Positions 50,881 to 60,400 are shown, numbered from the stretch's first letter. The stretch: DNA of 64,000 bases from Sinomonas atrocyanea (GCF_030812675.1 NZ_JAUSTE010000013.1:54118-118117), one strand, 5' to 3'. Notes: a model not told the origin generated them from the letters alone. A program made the numbers and translations.

Positions 50881-51001
50881 GCGCGTTCTTCGTCCGCCAC
50901 GCCCTCGCCGACGCCCGCAACGAATAGGCCCCCGGTTCGCCGGCGCAGTCCGGCGTGCAGCGGGCCCCATCCGGAGTGGGCGACCGTTTCGAAGAGTATG
51001 C

Positions 51002-51500
51002 ATGGAGACGGTGCTGGCGAGGCGGAGGACTGCCGCGGCCGCGCTCACGGTAGGGCCGGCCGCGGTGGGACTCGGCCTCGCCGCCCATATCGTCTCCGGT
51101 GGTGCCCCGCCCCCGGTGACGGTCCTGATGGCCCTGACCGCGGTGACGAGCCTGCTCGCGGCCGCCGTCGCGCACCTGCAGCTCCCCTCCTGGGCCATCG
51201 GCATCGGCTCCGGGGCGCTCCAGCAGGTCCTGCACCTGCTGTTCACCGCCCTAGCGGGCCCGAACGCCCCGCTCCTGCCCGCAGCCGGGCACGTGCACAG
51301 CCACGGCCTTCCCAGCGCCGGCCCCGCGGCCGTCCCTGCCGGCCCGGGGCGGCGCTCGATGTGCACCTGCTGGTGGTCGCGCATGTGGCAGCCGCCCTCC
51401 TCACGGTCCTGGCCGCCGTCGCCGCGGACCGCCTCTCGGACCGCTGGGCAGTCGCCGCCGGTGGGCCAGGCGCCCGCGCCTCACGGCCAGCGCAGGCCGA
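51002..51500 (+). pseudogene. Frameshifted small membrane protein
   Basis: The ATG frame gives membrane segments ALTVGPAAVGLGLAAHIVSG and VLMALTAVTSLLAAAVAHLQ and LHLLFTALAG, then loses character after GPAAVP. The next frame continues VHLLVVAHVAAALLTVLAAV. A single shift near 51330 would restore one protein of about 160 residues. It could be a real mutation or a sequence error. Confidence 0.5.
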
Positions 51501-51561
51501 CGCACAGGACCGAGGCATGGCCCGGTCGCGCCCGGCGATCCGGCCTGTCCTGGGGATTGGT

Positions 51562-52374
51562 CTATCGGGTGAGGTAGGGCTGTTTGGGCTGGGCGGTCTC
51601 GGTGATCTGGTCGGCGGTGATGACGACCGGGGCGTCCTTGGTGGCGTGCGGGTTCTGCTGGAATCTGCCGGTGGCGGTGACCCATTGGTCGGGCCTGTAC
51701 TGGCGCTGCCACCCGGGCAGGTAGACGGGGACGCCTACGGGCTGGGCGTCCACGGTGCAGCAGGTGACGACGAACCGGGTGATGAAGAAGACGGCCGGGT
51801 CGGTCCGGTCTCCGGTGACGAACCCGGTCACCGTGGCCGTCTGGCCGCCCAGCTTTGGGTCGGCGGCGGCGTCGTAGCGCAGCAGGGATGCCCAGTCCCG
51901 AACGGTGTAGCCGGCAGGGTCCTGGCCGGCGAGCCTGCTCGTCTGGGCGCGGCTGAGGGTTCCGGAGACGTTCAGGTTGCGCTGCCCGGCGGCGGTGGAG
52001 GTGAGGGTCTTGGGCGGCAGGACGAGCAGCCCGACGACCGCGGCGCCCACCATGAGGAGGCTCCCGGCGGCCCGGAGTCGGCCGGGTCCGGCCGCACTGT
52101 CCCCCTCACCCACGTGGATGCGGTCGTCGCCGAGGCTCTGCGCGGCCATGTCCCGGAGATCGTCTTGGTCGGGCTCGTGGGGGTGCTGGGCTGGGAGGAG
52201 GATGAAGGCGCCGAGGGCCAGGGCGCCGCCGACGACGGCGAGGATGGTGGCGAACGGGGCATAGCCGGGGTTGATGTAGAGGCCGAGGCGCCCGGTGGCG
52301 GCCAGCCAGAGGGTTGCGGCGACGGCGGTGAGGCTGAGCATGATGCCGGCCCTGCCGGCGAATCCCCTAAGCAT
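51562..52374 (-). CDS. TIGR03943 family membrane/secreted protein
   Basis: A 270-residue protein with two N-terminal hydrophobic segments, a third after an acidic linker, and a large soluble domain. The latter has FFITRFVVTCCTVDAQPVGV and the OB-fold-like WVTATGRFQQN. This family is encoded next to DUF318-type permeases, often under zinc control. Its ATG lies 8 bp after the stop of that permease, so they are one operon. Confidence 0.88.
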   Translation of the reverse strand: MLRGFAGRAGIMLSLTAVAATLWLAATGRLGLYINPGYAPFATILAVVGGALALGAFILLPAQHPHEPDQDDLRDMAAQSLGDDRIHVGEGDSAAGPGRLRAAGSLLMVGAAVVGLLVLPPKTLTSTAAGQRNLNVSGTLSRAQTSRLAGQDPAGYTVRDWASLLRYDAAADPKLGGQTATVTGFVTGDRTDPAVFFITRFVVTCCTVDAQPVGVPVYLPGWQRQYRPDQWVTATGRFQQNPHATKDAPVVITADQITETAQPKQPYLTR

Positions 52375-52382
52375 CGGCGCTC

Positions 52383-53474
52383 CTAGACGACAAGGTTGAC
52401 TGCCCATCCGAGGACGGCGGCGCACCCGCCGATGAGGAGGGTCAGGGCGGCGAGGGTCTTCGCCGTGAAGGTGGTGCGCAGCAGGGCGAGCATCTTGACG
52501 TCGATCATCGGGCCGAAGACCAGGAACGAGGCGATCGCGCCGGGCATGAAGGTGCTGCCGAAGGAGAGGATGAAGAAGGCGTCCACGTTCGAGCACAGGG
52601 CCACGATGAAGGCCAGGGCCATCAGGGCAAGCACTGACCAGATGACGTCGCCGCCGAGGGCGACGAGGGCGTCGCGGGAGACGAAGACCTGGACGAGCCC
52701 GGCCAAGGCCGCGCCGATGACCAGGGCCGGCATCATGGCGTTCGTCTCGTGCGCGAAGAGCTCCAGGCTGCGCCGGACCCTGCCCTCCCGCCCGTGGCCG
52801 TCCCGGTGGTGGCGGCTGTCGGCGGCGCAGGCCGCCTGGAACCCCGGGGTGAGCAGCTCCTCGGGGCGGGGATGGCGGGCGTAGAGCCAGCCGACGAGGT
52901 TGGCGATCAGGAACCCGCCCGCGACGCGCGCGGCCAGGACGGGGCTGTCCCAGCCGAAGGCCTGCCCGGTGGTGACGATGGTGATCGGGTTCAGGATGGG
53001 GGCGGCGAACAGGAACGTCATCGCCTCCGCGACCGTGAGCCCGTTGAAGACCAGGCCCCGAGCGAGCGGGACGTTCCCGCACTCGCACACCGGCATCAGG
53101 ATCCCGAGGAAGGACAGTGTCAGGCGCCGCAGTGCCGGACGGGAGGGGAGGCGTCGCAGGAGCAGGTCCTGCGGGAGCCAGACCTGGACCACGATCGAGA
53201 TGAGGATGCCCAGGAAGACGAACGGCACCGACTCGATCACCACGGAGACAGCGAGGGTGAAGAAGTCCTGCGCCGCGCCCTCGAGCCCTGCGGTGGCGGA
53301 CGGCATGAACGCGCGGAAGATCAGCACGGGCACGAGGACCACGGCGGCGAGGACGAGGAACACCGCCGTGCGCGCGAGGGCCTCCGCCCGGCGCACCTGC
53401 TCGGGCGGCGGAGGTTCGGGCCCGCTCCCGGCCGGCAGGGCGACGCTGTCCCGGTCCGGTTCCGGCTGCGACAT
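52383..53474 (-). CDS. DUF318/YcgQ-type permease
   Basis: A 363-residue membrane protein with about eight segments. Diagnostic parts are FLGILMPVCECGNVPLARGL with the conserved C-E-C, LFAAPILNPITIVTT and IVALCSNVDAFFILSFGSTF. Members are predicted permeases (UPF0718/ArsP relatives) for metal or metalloid compounds. A His-rich linker between the halves (SRHHRDGHGREGR) may bind metal. It lies between YibE/F and TIGR03943 genes, a zinc-linked arrangement. Confidence 0.9.
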   Translation of the reverse strand: MSQPEPDRDSVALPAGSGPEPPPPEQVRRAEALARTAVFLVLAAVVLVPVLIFRAFMPSATAGLEGAAQDFFTLAVSVVIESVPFVFLGILISIVVQVWLPQDLLLRRLPSRPALRRLTLSFLGILMPVCECGNVPLARGLVFNGLTVAEAMTFLFAAPILNPITIVTTGQAFGWDSPVLAARVAGGFLIANLVGWLYARHPRPEELLTPGFQAACAADSRHHRDGHGREGRVRRSLELFAHETNAMMPALVIGAALAGLVQVFVSRDALVALGGDVIWSVLALMALAFIVALCSNVDAFFILSFGSTFMPGAIASFLVFGPMIDVKMLALLRTTFTAKTLAALTLLIGGCAAVLGWAVNLVV

Positions 53475-53557
53475 GCAGCGAGGCTACGGCCGGCCCGGCA
53501 GGGCGGCAAGGGCCCGAAGCCCCTCCCCCAGCCCCCGGCCGGAGCCTCAGGAAGGCA

Positions 53558-54919
53558 TCACCTGGCGGGTACTCCTGGGGCCTCGGCCTCCCGGTGCCCC
53601 CGCCTCCTCTCGTGCACGCCCGCGGGAGCCGCAGCCTCCCGGTCCTCCCCGGCGGCGGGCCGGGGGCCTTGGGCGGGTGGGAGCCAGTCGTCCTTGGCCC
53701 TGGTGCTGGCCTTGACGATCAGGACGGCGACGGCCGTGGTCACCGGAACGGCCAGGACCAGGCCGATGGACCCTGCCAGGGTCCGGACGACCTCTTCGGC
53801 CAGCTGCCCCGAGGTGAGGGCATCGAGCAGGGGCTGGTCGTAGAGCATCACCAGGATCAGCACCGGCAGGGCCGCCCCGGCGTAGGCGAACGCGATCGTG
53901 TAGACGGTGGAGGCGATGTGGTCCCGGCCGATCCGCATGGCCGAGGCGAACAGGCTCCGCGCGCTGGTGTGCGGGGCGAGCTCGTGCAGCTCCCACACCG
54001 CCGAGGACTGGGTGACGGTCACATCGTTGAGCACCCCCAGGCCCGAGATGACCAGCCCGCACGTGATCATCCCCGAGACCGAGAGCCTGCCCGCGCCGTT
54101 GATGAGCTGGTACGTGTTCTCGTCCCCGGTCCCGGTCAGGAACGCGGCCCCGGTGGCCCAGTCCGCCAGCGCAGCGATGGCCCCGAGCCCGAAGAGCGTC
54201 CCCAGCAGGGCCGTCGAGGTCCGGGCCGAGAACCCGTGGGCGAAGTACAGCACGCCGAAGGTGATCGCCGCCGATCCCGCCAGGGCCACCGGCAGCGCCG
54301 GGCGCCCCTCCACCAGGGCCGGCAGCACGAAGACGGCCAGCACCGCGTACGCCCCGCCGAGCCCGACGATCGCCCGCAGGCCCCGCCAGCGGGCGACGGC
54401 GATGACGACGACGGCGTAGAGCAGGGCCAGGAGCACCATCGGCACCGTGCGCACGAAGTCCGTGAACATGTACACCGACCCGGTGGAGGTCACCCCGGAG
54501 AGGTTCAGGTAGCGGATCCGGTCCCCGGCCTTGACCCCGTGGGACTTGGCGATCTCCGGTGTCACCTCCACCGGCACCTCGGCCCCGCCCCGGTCCGGCT
54601 GCGTATGGGCGACCAGGCACTGCCGCGCAGCGACCCCGCCCGACCCTTGAGCTGGGCCCGCCGACGGGCAGTCCTCCATCCGTGCCATCTTGACCGTGCC
54701 GGTGTCGAACGTGACCCCCGGCGCCGCCGTGTAGGGGCTTCCGACCTGCACCGCGCCCCGGTCCCCCGTCGGCCACAGCAGCACCATCGCCAACACCGTC
54801 AGCCCGGCCAGCGGGACCAGCACCGCCATCAGCAGGACATGGGCCCTGCGCCGCCCCGCCCGCGCCGCCGGCGACAGCCCCGCAGCCGGCGCCGGGGCAT
54901 GGGAATGCCCTTGCCCCAT
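53558..54919 (-). CDS. YibE/F-like membrane protein
   Basis: A 453-residue protein. One N-terminal membrane segment (VLLMAVLVPLAGLTVLAMVL) precedes an extracytoplasmic domain, then about seven more segments including FGLGAIAALADWATGAAFLT and SGLGVLNDVTVTQSSAVWEL, typical of YibE/F. The ATG at 54919 starts MGQGHSHAPAPAAG with two His. Function in the family is unknown; association with the zinc-type permease operon suggests metal handling. It heads the minus-strand operon and diverges from znuA. Confidence 0.88.
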   Translation of the reverse strand: MGQGHSHAPAPAAGLSPAARAGRRRAHVLLMAVLVPLAGLTVLAMVLLWPTGDRGAVQVGSPYTAAPGVTFDTGTVKMARMEDCPSAGPAQGSGGVAARQCLVAHTQPDRGGAEVPVEVTPEIAKSHGVKAGDRIRYLNLSGVTSTGSVYMFTDFVRTVPMVLLALLYAVVVIAVARWRGLRAIVGLGGAYAVLAVFVLPALVEGRPALPVALAGSAAITFGVLYFAHGFSARTSTALLGTLFGLGAIAALADWATGAAFLTGTGDENTYQLINGAGRLSVSGMITCGLVISGLGVLNDVTVTQSSAVWELHELAPHTSARSLFASAMRIGRDHIASTVYTIAFAYAGAALPVLILVMLYDQPLLDALTSGQLAEEVVRTLAGSIGLVLAVPVTTAVAVLIVKASTRAKDDWLPPAQGPRPAAGEDREAAAPAGVHERRRGHREAEAPGVPAR

Positions 54920-55056
54920 CAGAAGAACAACCTCATGCCCCGAGCCTACGGCCGCCGGCCCACGGGCACCGGCCCGACCCACCAGGCCAGACGCACGACG
55001 GCAAGGGGATCAGTCGAATCCGGCACGTGGAGCCGCTCCGGAGTGAAACCCGCTAA

Positions 55057-55071
55057 TGAGATCGATTATCA
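55057..55071. promoter_or_regulatory. Zur-like box between YibE/F and znuA
   Basis: TGAGATCGATTATCA agrees at 11 of 15 positions with the Streptomyces Zur consensus TGAAAATGATTTTCA, with the outer TGA/TCA and inner A/T kept. It lies 44 bp ahead of the ZnuA start and about 140 bp from the divergent YibE/F start, so it may control both. Confidence 0.6.
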
Positions 55072-55114
55072 TCTGTAGCGATCCTGCCGCATCCGATACC
55101 TGAGGACCACCGCC

Positions 55115-56080
55115 ATGAAGACCCACTCCCCGCGCCCTTCCCTGGCGAAGCTCGCCCTCGTCGCCCCGGCCGTCGTCGGGGCCCTGCTGCTCGGAGCCTG
55201 CAGCACCCAGCCGGGCACCGCGGCCCAGGGCAGCGGCTCCGGGTCCATCCCGGTCGTCGCCTCCACCTCCGTCTACGGCGACATCGTCAAGGCCGTCGGA
55301 GCCGACAAGGTCTCCGTCACCTCGATCATCTCCAAGCAGAGCCAGGACCCGCACTCCTACGAGGCCACCACCCAGGACCGCGTCGCGGTGTCCAAGGCCA
55401 GGCTGGTCGTGCTCAACGGCCACGGCTACGACGACTTCATGCTCAAGCTCGCCGACGAGGCCAAGCTCCCCTCCGGCAGCCTCGTCAACGCCGTCGACGC
55501 CTCCGGCCTCGCCACCAGCTCACCCTCCGCCGGCCCCGGCGGGAAGGACGAGTTCAACGAGCACATCTGGTACAGCACCGACGCGATGAAGAAGGTCGCC
55601 GGCTCCATCGCCGACAGGCTCGGCGCCCTCGACCCCACCGACGCCCACGCCTTCAAGGACCGCGCCTCCCAATGGGAGGCCAAGCTCGCGCCCATCACCG
55701 GCAAGCTCGCCGCGATCAAGGCCGCCCACCACTCCCAGGCCGTCGCCGTGACCGAACCCGTCCCGCTGTACATGCTCGAGGCCGCCGGACTGCAGAACAG
55801 GACACCCGCCGCATTCAGCGCCGCCGTCGAAGCAGACAACGACGTCCCCCCAGCCGCCCTCAAGCAGATGCAGGACCTCATCAGCACCCACCAGGTCGCC
55901 CTCCTCGCCCACAACCCCCAGACCGAGACACCCCAGACCCAGGCCCTGAAGAAATTCGCCCAGGACGCCCATGTCCCCGTCGTCGACTTCACCGAGACCA
56001 TGCCCGAAGGAACCGACTACATCACCTGGATGATCGACAACGCAGACGCCCTCAGCACCGCCCTCGGCACATCCAAATAG
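55115..56080 (+). CDS. znuA: Zinc ABC transporter substrate-binding lipoprotein
   Basis: A 321-residue lipoprotein with lipobox LLGAC (C29). Metal-ligand candidates fit the TroA/ZnuA family: H80 in QDPHSYE, H103 in NGHGYDDF, H150 in NEHIWYS, and an acidic residue near the C-terminus. There is no His-rich loop. It would capture Zn (or Mn) for an ABC importer. No ATPase or permease gene follows; sequence downstream is gene-poor, so partners must be elsewhere or lost. The promoter has a Zur-like box. Confidence 0.88.
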   Translation: MKTHSPRPSLAKLALVAPAVVGALLLGACSTQPGTAAQGSGSGSIPVVASTSVYGDIVKAVGADKVSVTSIISKQSQDPHSYEATTQDRVAVSKARLVVLNGHGYDDFMLKLADEAKLPSGSLVNAVDASGLATSSPSAGPGGKDEFNEHIWYSTDAMKKVAGSIADRLGALDPTDAHAFKDRASQWEAKLAPITGKLAAIKAAHHSQAVAVTEPVPLYMLEAAGLQNRTPAAFSAAVEADNDVPPAALKQMQDLISTHQVALLAHNPQTETPQTQALKKFAQDAHVPVVDFTETMPEGTDYITWMIDNADALSTALGTSK

Positions 56081-56638
56081 CCGCCCATGCGATCGGGCGC
56101 GGGGTGCCCTCTGACGAGGCGCCGATATGCGCTAGCGCGGCAAGCGTCGCGGCGTCCCGAAGCCGTGCCCGATGGAGAGCCCTGCCGACTGCGGCCACGC
56201 CGAAGGGTGATGGCCGCGAGATAGATCCGTTCCAGGCCGGACCTCCGCGTGCCCTACCGGCAGGCCCGGCACGGGCAGACAGCGGGCGACCTCATGTAAG
56301 CGCCCGCCGGGCGGGGCAGAGGAAGTGGGTCTAGGGGCCTATAGGTTGAACAGCATCCGGTCCTGTCCGCGGCAGCGCCGTCGGGGGCGCCCTGTTGGCC
56401 ACGCGGTGAGCGAGCCGGACGTATGGCCCTGTCCCGGCGCCGCTTCCGGGCACATCATCCTGGTCAGGTGCATGGGCTCCTGCGGTCGCCGAATGGCCCG
56501 AGGGGCAGCAGGGACCGCCCATGTGCCCAGGCGCGCCCACCGCGTCCTCTCCGAGCAGGGCCAGAAGCGTTGCGGGAAGGACGTGGACGCGCCGCTTCCG
56601 GGGGGCAGTGGGTTCGGCGCTCATGCCGACCGCCGGCT
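56081..56638. other. Intergenic, no gene seen
   Basis: About 560 bp where znuC/znuB would be expected; no ABC motifs were found on either strand. Confidence 0.5.
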
Positions 56639-56900
56639 TCAGGGGCGCGGACGCTGCCTCTGGTATTCGACCTGGGCAATGTAAGGGGCCGCCGGCGCCC
56701 TGTTCTCAAAGCCGAGCTTGGACAGGACCATGGAGACGTAGTTCTTCGCCGTCTTCTCCGCCCGGGCCCTCTCGTGGACGATCTGCCGCAGCTCCAGCAC
56801 CCGGGACTCTTTCCGCGTCAGGCCCTCGTAGAGCAGAGGCCTCAACTCGGCCGTCTCGAGGCCCCCGGACCGCCTCGATGGCCTCGTCACTGCGGTCCAC
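56639..56900 (-). pseudogene. Response regulator remnant with internal deletion
   Basis: The start GTG and VDRSDEAIEAV correspond to MDSCDKTAETI of the regulator at 58057-58728, and the leader before it is also shared. The sequence then jumps to the LuxR domain (YEGLTRKESRVLEL and EKTAKNYVSMVLSKLGFENR), with a further eight-residue loss in the recognition region and a frameshift. Almost the entire receiver domain is gone. Confidence 0.75.
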
Positions 56901-57138
56901 GTTGCACGCCTCTGGCTCAGCCCTGCTTGGAACGGGCGGCAGCCGCCCTCGCCGCGTGCGGCCTTCCGCCTGACGGACTCCGGGCCGGGAAAGAGCCGGG
57001 GGCACCTTCCCTAGGCCAGTACGAGGTCCTCGAACATGGTTTCTCCGCATTCCGAAGGACGTGCTGCCATCCGCCAAGGTATGTGGGAGGCTCGCTACGT
57101 GGATCTGGTGGGGTCTTCACTCCGGGGCGGAGGTTCCG

Positions 57139-57600
57139 TTGGACATTGATGGCGAGATCGACGGCGTCAGCGCGCGCGTGTTCCCCGACGACGCATTGGC
57201 CACAGTCATGGACCTGTTCTTCGGGGTGAACGACGAGAACGGGCCGGGGGCATCGTTCCTGATCACCGTCAGCGTAGGCGGCAGCGTGGTGCGCGGAGAG
57301 GCCATCCCCTTCGAGGCATGGCTTCTGGGCGTGTGCGAGGGCATTCGCGGAGCGGAAGGCGCGCAGCCCGCTGTAGCGAAAGCCTTCGGAGACGCGTACG
57401 AGACGGTACTCAGTGCAGCTGTGGAAAACGGCAGGAGGACCCACGCCGAGCACCCAGCCGACAGGCGTTGGCTGCACTTGCGCAACGCCATCACCGACGG
57501 ACCGTTTCATGCCCAGTACGGCCCCAATGGAGACGCCGCGCCCGACTTCCAGTACGTGCGGGTGAGGATCGACCGCGTGAACGCGTGGTCCTTGGCCTGA
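57139..57600 (+). CDS. Hypothetical protein, TTG start
   Basis: A 153-residue soluble protein: LDIDGEIDGVSARVFPDDAL, VMDLFFGVNDENGPGASFLI, EAIPFEAWLLGVCEGIRGAE. GGCGGAGGTTCCG directly precedes the TTG, a better site than for the GTG at 57061. No family recognised; the composition is clearly that of a real gene. Confidence 0.6.
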   Translation: MDIDGEIDGVSARVFPDDALATVMDLFFGVNDENGPGASFLITVSVGGSVVRGEAIPFEAWLLGVCEGIRGAEGAQPAVAKAFGDAYETVLSAAVENGRRTHAEHPADRRWLHLRNAITDGPFHAQYGPNGDAAPDFQYVRVRIDRVNAWSLA

Positions 57601-57767
57601 GGGCGGGGCCAGCCCGAAGGGTAGTCCCTCACTCAGGGCCCGAGGGCCGACCGGGAGGCTGGGTCGCGACGTGTCCGGCTCGCTGTAGTGGCCTCCCGCC
57701 TGTTTCTGGCCGTGTACAGCAGCAACGCCGGGGCGGGTGGCGACGGGCGAAAAAAGCCCGCCGCGGG

Positions 57768-57787
57768 CCAGCGCGTGCGCGCGCTGG
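57768..57787 (+). terminator. Hairpin followed by T residues
   Basis: CCAGCGCG and CGCGCTGG enclose a four-base loop and are followed by TTT. It lies 168 bp after the 57139-57600 gene. Confidence 0.5.
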
Positions 57788-57842
57788 TTTCGCCATCCCA
57801 GCCACCAGCCAAGCAGTACGACGCGAGCCTGGAGAGCGCCGA

Positions 57843-57962
57843 TCACTCCCGGAGGCAGCCGGCGACCGCCAGCGCCCCAATGAACGCCAGCGCGAGGAAC
57901 AGCGTAATGGCGGCGGCCAGGGTGACCGTGCCCGAATCACTGCAATCGTGTCGTCCATGCAT
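57843..57962 (-). CDS. Possible small single-pass membrane protein
   Basis: A 39-codon frame, MHGRHDCSDSG then TVTLAAAITLFLALAFIGAL and AVAGCLRE. One clear hydrophobic segment, two cysteines. An alternative in-frame ATG is three codons upstream. No family and only a modest ribosome site, so tentative. Confidence 0.3.
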   Translation of the reverse strand: MHGRHDCSDSGTVTLAAAITLFLALAFIGALAVAGCLRE

Positions 57963-58056
57963 GCCCCTCATCCCAGAGCCGAAAAAACGCGGGATGGGCC
58001 CTATCGGCGCCCTTGTCCCACGTTCGCCCAGCCGCCGTACCACAGCCTGACCGGCC

Positions 58057-58728
58057 TCACGGGCCCTGCCTCTCCCGTTGGGCCTGGGCGACGTACAGGG
58101 CCGCCTGGGTCCTGGTCTCGAGGCCGAGCTTGGTCAGGACCGTGGAGACGTAGTTCTTCGCCGTCTTCTCGGCGACGGCCAGTTCGTGGGCGATCTGGCG
58201 GTTCGTCATCCCCTCGCCGAGCAGTTCCAGCACCCGGGACTCCTTGGGCGTCAGCCCGTCGTAGACCGGCAGTCTGAGCGGTGTCGTCTCGATGGCGCCG
58301 GTGAGGATCCTGTCTTCCTCCTCGGGGTCGATGAGGGCCTCTCCCGCGGCCGCCCGGCGGACCGCGTCAGCCATGTCGTGGCCCGTGAGCTCCTTGAGGA
58401 GGTAGCCGGATGCCCCCGCAAGGACGGCGTCCCGGAACCCCCGATCGACGTGGTCCTCGGCCAGGATCAGGCACCTGATGGTCTGGTCTACGGAGCGGAC
58501 GCGCCGGCAGACGTCGGGCCCTGTCCCGTCCGCCAGGCGGGCGTCGAGGACCGCGACATGTGGGCGGAGGGCAGGGATCATCGCCGCGGCCTCCGCGGCG
58601 GTGGCGCTCTCGCCCACCACGGCCATGCCCTCGCCCTCGAGCACGTCCCTCAGGCCCCGCCGGACCACCTCGTGGTCGTCCAGGAGGTACACCCGGATGG
58701 TCTCGGCCGTCTTGTCGCAGCTGTCCAT
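58057..58728 (-). CDS. NarL/DevR-type response regulator
   Basis: A 223-residue regulator. Receiver features: VYLLDDHEVVRRGLRDVLEG, phospho-acceptor in VAVLDARLADG, and YLLKEL with the conserved Lys. HTH: LTPKESRVLELLGEGMTNRQ and KTAKNYVSTVLTKLGLETRT. GAGG lies eight bases before the ATG. It is a close paralogue of 27926-28585 and the intact counterpart of the remnant at 56.6 kb, with which it shares its upstream leader. No histidine kinase adjacent. Confidence 0.9.
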   Translation of the reverse strand: MDSCDKTAETIRVYLLDDHEVVRRGLRDVLEGEGMAVVGESATAAEAAAMIPALRPHVAVLDARLADGTGPDVCRRVRSVDQTIRCLILAEDHVDRGFRDAVLAGASGYLLKELTGHDMADAVRRAAAGEALIDPEEEDRILTGAIETTPLRLPVYDGLTPKESRVLELLGEGMTNRQIAHELAVAEKTAKNYVSTVLTKLGLETRTQAALYVAQAQRERQGP

Positions 58729-59008
58729 GTTGCACGCCTCAAGCTCTGCCCTCGCAAACGGGCGGCAGCTGCCGTCATCACGGCACGCGGGGTGCGGCAC
58801 GCGCCGATCCGTTCCCGTTCGAGGGGTTCCACGGAAGGGGAGCCGGTCTGGTTCAACGCTCCCCAGCAGGCGCAGTTCTCGACCCGCGGCCATGCTAGGA
58901 ACCGCTGTCCATTACGGGCCAGTACGAGACGTAGTGTGGCGTGTCGCACTGTGATGAACGTCCACTGAACGGGCTGGCCGGTCTGCAGCACCCGGGTGAC
59001 CGGCGGGG

Positions 59009-59323
59009 CTACGCCGCGTGATCGGACGGGACGGTCCAGTGCGGGTGCCCTGCGGCGTTGCCGTTCGGGGCCGCCGCGCGGATGCGGTTGGCATGGGCCG
59101 CGAGATGGAGGCTTTCGGCGGCGATCGGCTCGCCCGTCCACTGCCTGGAGTGGGAGGGCAGGAAGACGTCGTCGACAGGGAAGCTCCTGCGGCGCTGCCG
59201 CCCCGAAGCCACAGCCCAGACGACCTCGACATGGGTTCCGCTGACGCCGACGGCGTAGCCGTGGATCTCCCGGCCGCCGTCCTGGACGAGGACCTCCTGC
59301 GCCCTCGGAACGTCCTGCTGCAC
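59009..59323 (-). CDS. Hypothetical protein, paralogue of 38109-38357
   Basis: A 104-residue protein: LVQDGGREIHGYAVGVSGTH, VEVVWAVASGRQRRRSFPVD and FLPSHSRQWTGEPIAAESLH. GGGAG is six bases before the GTG start. It is beta-rich, likely a small barrel. Lies just downstream of sigma B on the same strand. Family unknown. Confidence 0.6.
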   Translation of the reverse strand: MQQDVPRAQEVLVQDGGREIHGYAVGVSGTHVEVVWAVASGRQRRRSFPVDDVFLPSHSRQWTGEPIAAESLHLAAHANRIRAAAPNGNAAGHPHWTVPSDHAA

Positions 59324-59505
59324 TTCTGTCTCCCATTCCGCAGCCCACCGTGAGGCTGCCGCCGCAACAAGCGGCGATCTGTCTCCATCGAAATGGCCGA
59401 TGCCTCCGCGGAGACCCGGCAAGGCCTTCGGTGGGCTGCCCCGCTGCGTGGGGTCCAGCACCTCCCGGTGAAACGGCCAGGGCGGTCGGCGCGGGGTGGC
59501 GGTGT

Positions 59506-60327
59506 TCAGGCGGCGAGCTGGCGGCGCATGCGGTCCAGGAGCCGGCCCAGCAGGCGCGAGACCTGCATCTGGGACACCCCGAGCTGTTCGCCGATCTCGC
59601 GCTGGCTCATCTCGTCCACGAACCGCAGCTTCAGCAGGCGCCGCTCGAAGTCGGTGGCGCCCCTGAGGGCGGCGGCGACCATCTGGTGCTCCTCGACCTG
59701 CTCGAAGCCGGGGTCGACCACGGGCAGGACGTGTCCCATCCGCTCGCCGTCCGAATCTGCGGAGTCGTCCAAGGACTCGATCTGAGCAGCGGCCATTGCA
59801 GCACCGAGGCTGCGTGCCTCGGCGGCCTGCTCCGGGCTGCACCCGGCCGCTTCGGCGAGCTCTGCCGGGGACGGCTCGCGGCCCAGCTCCTGCACCAGCC
59901 GCCCGCGCGCTTCCTTGACGCCCAGCCGCAGCTCCTGCAGCGACCGCGGCGGGCGCACCACCCAGGACTGGTCGCGCAGGTGCCGCTTGATCGTCCCGGA
60001 GATGGTGGGGACGGCGTACTGCACGAACCCGTGTCCGGCATTCTCCCGGTACCGCTGCGCCGCCATCACCAGCCCCATCCGGGCAACCTGCCGGATGTCC
60101 TCGAAGTCATGCCCGGGAACCCGGTACCGGCGCGCCACCGCATCCGCCAGCCCCAGGTGCTCGAGCACCAGGCCAGCGGTCCGGGCCTGGCGGTCCGCCG
60201 ACCCCGCAGAAGCCTCCTCGGCAGCCAGCCCGCCAGCGCCGTCGCCAGCGGCATCCCCGCAGCCCGCGACGGCAGGGACGGCTTCCAGACGCACCGCGGG
60301 GCGCATCTCCAGACTCACACCACTCAC
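59506..60327 (-). CDS. SigB/SigF/SigG-type RNA polymerase sigma factor B
   Basis: A 273-residue sigma factor with the same domain order as sigma A at 5.1 kb: region 2 (GHDFEDIRQVARMG), region 3 (SWVVRPPRSLQELR) and region 4 helix-turn-helix (QREIGEQLGVSQMQVSRLLG). The main differences are the Ala/Gly-rich N-terminus and the acidic linker. GTG start after GAGAGGTAGGTCGCT, identical in part to sigma A. It diverges from a TetR gene with two operators between, so repression by that TetR is likely. Confidence 0.92.
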   Translation of the reverse strand: MSGVSLEMRPAVRLEAVPAVAGCGDAAGDGAGGLAAEEASAGSADRQARTAGLVLEHLGLADAVARRYRVPGHDFEDIRQVARMGLVMAAQRYRENAGHGFVQYAVPTISGTIKRHLRDQSWVVRPPRSLQELRLGVKEARGRLVQELGREPSPAELAEAAGCSPEQAAEARSLGAAMAAAQIESLDDSADSDGERMGHVLPVVDPGFEQVEEHQMVAAALRGATDFERRLLKLRFVDEMSQREIGEQLGVSQMQVSRLLGRLLDRMRRQLAA

Positions 60328-60400
60328 AGCGACCTACCTCTCCACGCCCGTGAACGCCTCACGGCGCCACATCAGCTGCCCTCAAGCTTTCGACTGCGAG

